Below, in pieces: positions 58,851-64,000 of a DNA stretch of 64,000 nt. Position numbers and translations under genes: made by a program. How positions within the stretch are numbered: the first letter of the stretch is position 1; each line of letters starts with the position of its first letter. The notes beneath the pieces were generated by a model. That model saw only the letters and a list, made by a program, of their open reading frames with translations, was not told the DNA's origin and made no database searches. Origin of the DNA: Paragyromitra xinjiangensis (lineage: Eukaryota; Ascomycota; Pezizomycetes; Pezizales; Discinaceae); NCBI GenBank assembly GCA_038503065.1, contig JBCAMK010000012.1, forward strand, positions 248,001-312,000, given 5' to 3'.

Positions 58851-60726
58851 CTTTTCGTCTTTTAGGGCTTTCTCTCACTTGCTGTAATTAACGAAACTGG
58901 AATTGAGGTAGGAGGGGCTGTTGAGTCGACTTGCTAGGCGGCGTTGGTGGGGTCGAAGGAGGTAAGTGAGGGGCGTAATCACGGGACTTGAAGCTTGGCG
59001 AACTTGGGTAGCTTCTTTTGGAGAGCTAACGCGGTATCAATATCAACAGGGCGATAATATATCAGCCTCGTTTATTAAACCACATCGTGGGTAAAGACTT
59101 AAGATCAAATATGATTGGGCTTTTAGGCTTTCATACTCTACAAGCACACATTTCTCGGCTTGAGTCGGAAAAGTCAACTTGGAGACACTGGCAGCCAGGC
59201 ACACACCATACATCTGCTTTTAGAATAAGAAATATTATAGTAGTATTTCTTTTTGATAACTCGTGTCAAGACCTCGGTCAGGATAAGATAGGATAACGAT
59301 TGTGCCTCATGCCTTGTCCAGGATTGGGTACCTGCATGCGATGCGTGCCTTACTTCTGCAGGTACGAGTGGTAAGATCACAAATAAAAATTGCGCTTGAT
59401 TTCGAGATAATATATTGACGCTTATTTTGCACAGGTACTTACACAATAGGGGAAAGTGCGAAAAAGGATGGGCTGTAGTGCTTTTGAGGCTATTTGGCTA
59501 TGAGCGCCGTAGAGTTTGGGTAATGGCCTGGGTTTGCTATACACTGAGCTATAATTGAGTAGCAAAGCTAGGTATATGACTTTGTAGATAGAAAATCGCT
59601 TATAGGGTCTAGGGTTGGGCAGATGGAAAAGCCCAGCCTAAACCCCCAAAATCATAGGGGTTATATTCATAGTAGGCCACTCGCATGACCTTTTGCTGCG
59701 CGACCAGTTAGAGACCTGAACCGACTACGCGGATGCTAGTTGGGAGTCGGTGTTGTTTTTTGCTATGTGGCCAACGTGGGGTGAGGGTATCGTAGAGTTT
59801 CTGTTTGAGTGTTGAGGCGAGTGTTGAGGCGACCCCAAACAGAGCCAAGGAGGTTTGGGTTCTGCAGAGGATGATTCGTGGGTGATACAGAAGAGACTTA
59901 GTAGAAGGAGGCTAGATCTGGTGCGAAGACAGGTAGGCAGGGTTCATGTGATGGGTTTATTCAATCTAGTCTGTTATATGTTCGCTACGTGTGTTTGAGG
60001 CCCAGCTAAAACCCGAGATATATCCCGACTCCAGTCTCCCGACCAATTACCAAAGGTGTCCCCTTTTGCTACAAGATACTTATACCTACATGTAGTCATT
60101 AGATAGTTCCAAATCCACCAAACTAAACCTCCTCTCCAAACCAACTCTAATCCGAGCCTCAGCACTAGCACACCCTAAACCAAAAAGAGCGAATTCATAC
60201 TAGCCGAGTGATACCCCGTGACGCGATCTACGAAGGGAAATAGAAGCGCGATACGATCCAAAGGCAATGAACAACGAAAAAAAACCACCATCGCTAGGTC
60301 CGCCACTACGCCCAAACGAAATAGAACATACACGTCTTCATTTTTCAACACGCAAAGGAAACTATACAATATACATCATCCTCCCTACCACGCTCTCCAC
60401 TCCTCCACTCACCAGATAATACTACACCCTGCACACAAAAGAAACAAAAAAAAGCCTTGTATGACCCACGCCAGCCCGTACACCACGACCGGGAGAAGAG
60501 CAAAAAAATGAAAAAAACAAGACCTACAAAAGAAATAGAGAAACCCAAACGAAACCGCAACAGCTCAGAAATCAAGCAACACGCAGCATACCCATAAGAA
60601 AAAGGAAGAAACCCCGCAAAAGCAGCAGAACCAAACCCATCAAAAACCCATTTCAGAAAAAAAAAGGAATTCTTGTTGTAATTGAACTCGCCACCCACCA
60701 CCCTTCCCTATGAAACACTCCACAAA
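58851..60726. other. Intergenic, no gene recognised
   Basis: The stretch upstream of the DUF89 gene contains only short frames. A small tandem duplication of GTGTTGAGGCGA occurs near 59810-59832. The right part is A-rich on the plus strand and should include the CAF1 3' untranslated region. Confidence 0.45.
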
Positions 60727-62550
60727 CTACATACCCCCCATCTTCCCATAGAAGCTCGGTGTGCCTGGTGTCATCCCCCGTCCTGTAGCCGGCGTCTCCT
60801 GTCCCGGTGTTGTATTTCCCGTCGGAGTTCCTGTACTCTCCCTCCCGTTCGTCCCCGCGTTTGTCGGTGTCGACGGGACCGGAACGCCGTCTTTATACAC
60901 GACTGTCCCCGCACCATTGATATTAGGCGGTGAGATACCAGCACCATTAAGACCCCACACCTGGCCACTATAATCCGATCAGTATCTTACTGTGTAAGAT
61001 GAGCAAAGAAGACCTACAGAAACTTTGAATCGTCGATCCGGCCTTCAAAAAACCTCTCCCTCATCTCAAAAAATATATTCCCAGTTAAAAGACTATCGCT
61101 CCCAGCCTGATGTTGTGGACCAACTCTCGCCACTCCCATATCCTCTGCAATATCCTGTAGCCCCCCCTTCAAGCTACGACAGCTCTTCATAAGGAACTTG
61201 ATGTCGTACAGCGCAGGAAAATACTTGCCCAGCAGTGTCCTAAACTCACTCTCCTCCGTTGGGAGGGGCTTGCAGCTCATAATCTTAACTAGATATCCGA
61301 AATCGTACCCAGAGTGGAACGAGATCCACTTGACCTCATCAAGCATGACGAGGCCGGAGGAGATTAGAAGGTCACCAAAGGCATACACATCGATTCCTTG
61401 ATTTGCGTGTTTGACAAAGTCGATGCCGGATTTGGTTAGGAGATCGATGGATTCCTGTGCGTACATATCGTCGTTTAGAGAAAATTTAAAATTGAACTGC
61501 CAGGTACAGACAGCGCCATCGACTTTTGCAAGCGCACCGGATTCATCGGCGAGGGTGATGCCAAGTTGGATTATTTTAAGCATGTCGACGTTGCAGCGGA
61601 GGGTTTGGTAGTGGTAGTCTGCTTTCGACTTAAACTGGCCGATGGGACGGGCAACGATTCCGGGAAATTCGGTATCCTAGTGGAAAGATATATTTAGTTT
61701 GAAGCTACGGGGGGGGGGGATAGGGTGGAGATCGAGAGATAGGAGTGTGAGGTCGAAGGCACCTTGTGGACGTGCAATAATAACTGACCATAGCAATATA
61801 CGGGTATTTATCCACCAAACTCCTCAATACGCCCATCTCACGGTTAAGGTCCTCCGCCCATACATCACGAATTTGCGTCTCAGCAACAGACTGCGGACCA
61901 GGTCTTCCATCTAGACCGACACCCTGGGCTATCCCGGGACCAACATTGACATTGATACCGCCACCGGGACGACCAACGAGTCCAGCTGGGACGTTCCCAC
62001 CGGCGATGGAGGCGTTGCGGCTGATGAGACCGAGGAGGTTTTGTTGTTGCTGGAGATGGTTCTGTTGGGCTTGAGCTTGCTGCTGGACCTGTTGTTGGAG
62101 CTGTTGATTACCGCGCTGGACGGCAGCAGCAGCAGCAGCTTGGGCTTGAGCGTTATAGATTTGCTGTTGCTGGTATCTGTGGGGGGTTAGCTATGGGATG
62201 AAGGCAGTACCGAGGGATGGGGAGAGGAGGGGGAAAGGGGGAGGTTTGGGTAGAGACTCGGGACACGGGAAGCAGCAGTATACGCCGTTTGAAGGATCGA
62301 TCCGTGCCTTTTCTCCATTCTTTATTTCACCCTCCCTTTATGTACTTCTTCTCCTTCTCCTCTCCTCCCTCCCCTATAGACAAAAGATAGATGCCACTCA
62401 CCTATTGCCGTCCATCAGCTGGGAATGCATGCCCCCCCCACCACCCCCGCCTCCGCCCGCACCCATCGGATGTCCGCCCTGCTGTTGCTGTTGCTGAAAC
62501 GACGAGGGGACATGCATGGTCGGGCCAAAAGTGGCTCGTGCCGGTGGCAT
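60727..62550 (-). CDS. POP2: CAF1/POP2 deadenylase, CCR4-NOT complex
   Basis: This multi-exon gene starts at ATG 62548-62550 and stops at 60727-60729. It encodes the CAF1-type ribonuclease that shortens poly(A) tails within the CCR4-NOT complex. The N-terminus is low complexity: MPPARATFGP, a glutamine run, a glycine run, then more glutamine- and alanine-rich sequence. The nuclease domain keeps all four acidic residues of the DEDD family: Asp and Glu in AMDTEFPGIVARPIG, Asp in FHSGYDFGYL and Asp in HQAGSDSLLTGNIFFEM. Other landmarks are WAEDLNREMGVLRSLVDKYP, YHYQTLRCNVDMLKIIQLGI and WQFNFKFSLNDDMY. After DDSKFLGQVWGLNG a Pro/Thr/Gly-rich tail ends SFYGKMGGM. The start faces DCP1 across 408 bases. 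Q- and P/T-rich extensions are usual for fungal POP2. Confidence 0.92.
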
Positions 62551-62958
62551 TACTTGATTGAACGGGGTAGAATTGGACTGATGATTAGAATTTAATTAAG
62601 ACTGAGTGGATGTAGGGAAAGAGAGAAGGATTTGCATTCTCTATTGGAGAGTGGGGGGTGAGAACGAGCGATTGAAACTGATTGATGTTGTCTTGAAGTG
62701 GAAATCCGCGAAGTTGCTCTGCTGTTAAAGCGGCAGCGCAGAGCCGCCCGTGACTAAGCGGTTGCCCTGCTAAAGTGAGTCGCTGCTCTAAGGATCTGCA
62801 TCTGTACAGCGCATCACCGTCATCAGGCATCCTCTCAGCTATTCTCCCCAACAATCCACCGACAATCCACCGACAATCTCCCCCTCCACCTCTCGTTTAC
62901 TCCTTTTTGGTCCTCTAACCTCTTTACCCCCCTCTACTCACCAACCCTCTCTCTCACC
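62551..62958. promoter_or_regulatory. Shared promoter region of POP2 and DCP1
   Basis: The 408 bases separate two divergent start codons. The DCP1-proximal half is strongly C- and T-rich on the plus strand (for example CCCCTCCACCTCTCG), typical of fungal initiator regions. A small tandem CCACCGACAATC unit is seen near 62855-62878. No gene fits here. Confidence 0.6.
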
Positions 62959-63699
62959 ATGCCCCCCCAAAATAGAACCCCTACGGACCTCAACTACGCC
63001 GTCCTCTCCCGCTACCTCCCCCGCCTCAACCAAATCCTCACCACTGCCTCCTACGCACACATCTACCTCTGGTCCTCTACCTCACAATCTTGGTCAAAAG
63101 CCAACTTCGAAGGTTCAATCTTCATCGTCTCCCTCACCCCACCTACCCCCTCCCAACCCGAAGACTACCTTCTCTTCCTCCTGAACCGCAGCGGCCTCGA
63201 CAACTTCTCCTATGCGCTACGCGAACCCGCCTACATCGACCCAGACTGCGGCGATATCATCATGCTCCGCGCAAACGACAGCGACACAACCGACTCCGAG
63301 CTCGTCTACGGCCTCTTTGTATCCTGCGAAGAAAACACCAGTACCGCCGGCGACCGCGAGAAGCTACTTCGCGCAATGAAGGACTGTGCAACTGCGTATC
63401 AAACTGCGAGTGCAGAGGCAGCAGCTGCGCCAGCTGGAAGACAGATCTCGCTGACGGAGTTGTTCCAAGGTGAGGGGAGACGGGAGGCGCAGTATGTGCC
63501 ACAGGTGCAGCAGGGTTATTATATGCCTGGTTGGGAGGGGATGGGTGGTCAGCCGTTATCAGCGCCCTTGCAGCAGCAGATGTATTATGGGCAGCCCCAG
63601 GTGGGGAGTTCTAGTGGGGATATGTTGATGAATTTATTCCACCGGGCGAGTGAAGCGAGGTTGAGAGGTGGTACACCGACACAGGGTCAAGGATATTGA
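62959..63699 (+). CDS. DCP1: DCP1, mRNA decapping activator
   Basis: This single-exon gene encodes 246 residues. DCP1 is the EVH1-fold partner and activator of the DCP2 decapping nuclease in cytoplasmic P-bodies. The N-terminal half follows the family pattern: LNYAVLSRYLPRLNQIL, then YAHIYLWSSTSQSWSKANFE, GSIFIVS, YLLFLLNRSGLDNFSYAL and a strand ELVYGLFVSCEE. The helix after this (REKLLRAMKDC) is also expected. The C-terminal hundred residues are glutamine-, glycine- and tyrosine-rich and contain ISLTELFQ and GDMLMNLFHRASEARLRGG, short linear motifs that may bind decay partners. The ATG context is CACCATGC. The gene is divergent from POP2, which acts one step earlier in the same decay pathway. 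Confidence 0.88.
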   Translation: MPPQNRTPTDLNYAVLSRYLPRLNQILTTASYAHIYLWSSTSQSWSKANFEGSIFIVSLTPPTPSQPEDYLLFLLNRSGLDNFSYALREPAYIDPDCGDIIMLRANDSDTTDSELVYGLFVSCEENTSTAGDREKLLRAMKDCATAYQTASAEAAAAPAGRQISLTELFQGEGRREAQYVPQVQQGYYMPGWEGMGGQPLSAPLQQQMYYGQPQVGSSSGDMLMNLFHRASEARLRGGTPTQGQGY

Positions 63700-64000
63700 A
63701 ACTTCGACATTGGAGGAAGTAGTCGTTGTATGATGTGAACACGGTCGTAGGGATGTATGATACCACATGAAACATGTTGTAGTCGTTACTATGGGAGCAA
63801 CTGACGGTAGGGGTACTCACTTTTTTGGAGAAAGGTTTGATGGGCTGGGAGGAAGAAAATTACGATTTTTGCGGTTTGGGATATTGTGGAATTTATCTAT
63901 TATGGTGCACTGGCGCTGGGGGTTTTTATATTGGGTTTGGATGGTAATACCATATGTATAATAAAATTTCGTTTTTGGGTTTATCCTCACTAATTGGCTG
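63700..64000. other. DCP1 3' flank
   Basis: This is the sequence after the DCP1 stop codon. An AATAAAA-like stretch near 63959 could direct polyadenylation. No further gene is visible before the window ends. Confidence 0.4.

Noticed and set aside
1..64000. Search for tRNA genes, rRNA and CRISPR arrays
   Set aside because: No cloverleaf with matching A and B boxes, no rRNA-like sequence and no regularly spaced repeats were recognised by eye. A tRNA scan would be decisive.

Overview
The window looks like nuclear DNA of a filamentous ascomycete (Pezizomycotina). The evidence is gene density, short GT-AG introns of mostly 50-100 bases, the fungal forms of CTR9, CAF1/POP2, DCP1 and battenin, an NRPS-like reductase, and a secreted GH43 galactanase. 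The class cannot be fixed by eye; Leotiomycetes is only a guess. Most genes are spliced, so single open frames understate them. I rebuilt exons by reading splice sites and conserved protein motifs.

About 1-6.3 kb: one weakly supported gene and a 467-bp MITE-like inverted repeat. About 6.3-18.7 kb: the most interesting part, a five-gene mycosporine-type UV-sunscreen cluster. It holds a membrane-anchored ATP-grasp ligase, a desmethyl-4-deoxygadusol-synthase-like sugar phosphate cyclase, a class I O-methyltransferase, an NRPS-like enzyme with adenylation, carrier and thioester-reductase domains (A-T-R), and an aldo-keto reductase. The first three match the known route sedoheptulose-7-phosphate to 4-deoxygadusol to mycosporine-amino acid. 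The A-T-R enzyme and the reductase suggest an added step, reduction of the amino acid carboxylate to an alcohol. That would explain the amino-alcohol mycosporines of fungi, such as mycosporine-glutaminol and mycosporine-serinol.

About 20-22 kb: a CLN3/battenin (Btn1) gene. About 25.2-25.7 kb: a three-exon gene for a Kex2-processed, cysteine-containing secreted peptide. About 26-27.4 kb: a second MITE and a diverged direct repeat. 28.2-29.8 kb: a wax-synthase-like MBOAT. 30.7-31.1 kb: a small acidic protein.

33.5-38 kb: CTR9, a Paf1-complex subunit, in six exons. 38-44.7 kb: no recognisable gene. 44.7-46.8 kb: a CRIB-domain Rho/Cdc42-effector-like protein. 46.8-52.4 kb: gene-poor, with a long G-run. 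52.4-53.5 kb: an F-box-like ankyrin protein. 54.5-56.4 kb: a GH43 plus CBM35 galactanase. 57.1-58.9 kb: a DUF89/ARMT1-type phosphatase. The right end carries CAF1/POP2 deadenylase and DCP1 decapping activator genes, transcribed divergently from one 408-bp intergenic region, so two steps of mRNA decay sit side by side.

No tRNA, rRNA or CRISPR structure was recognised.
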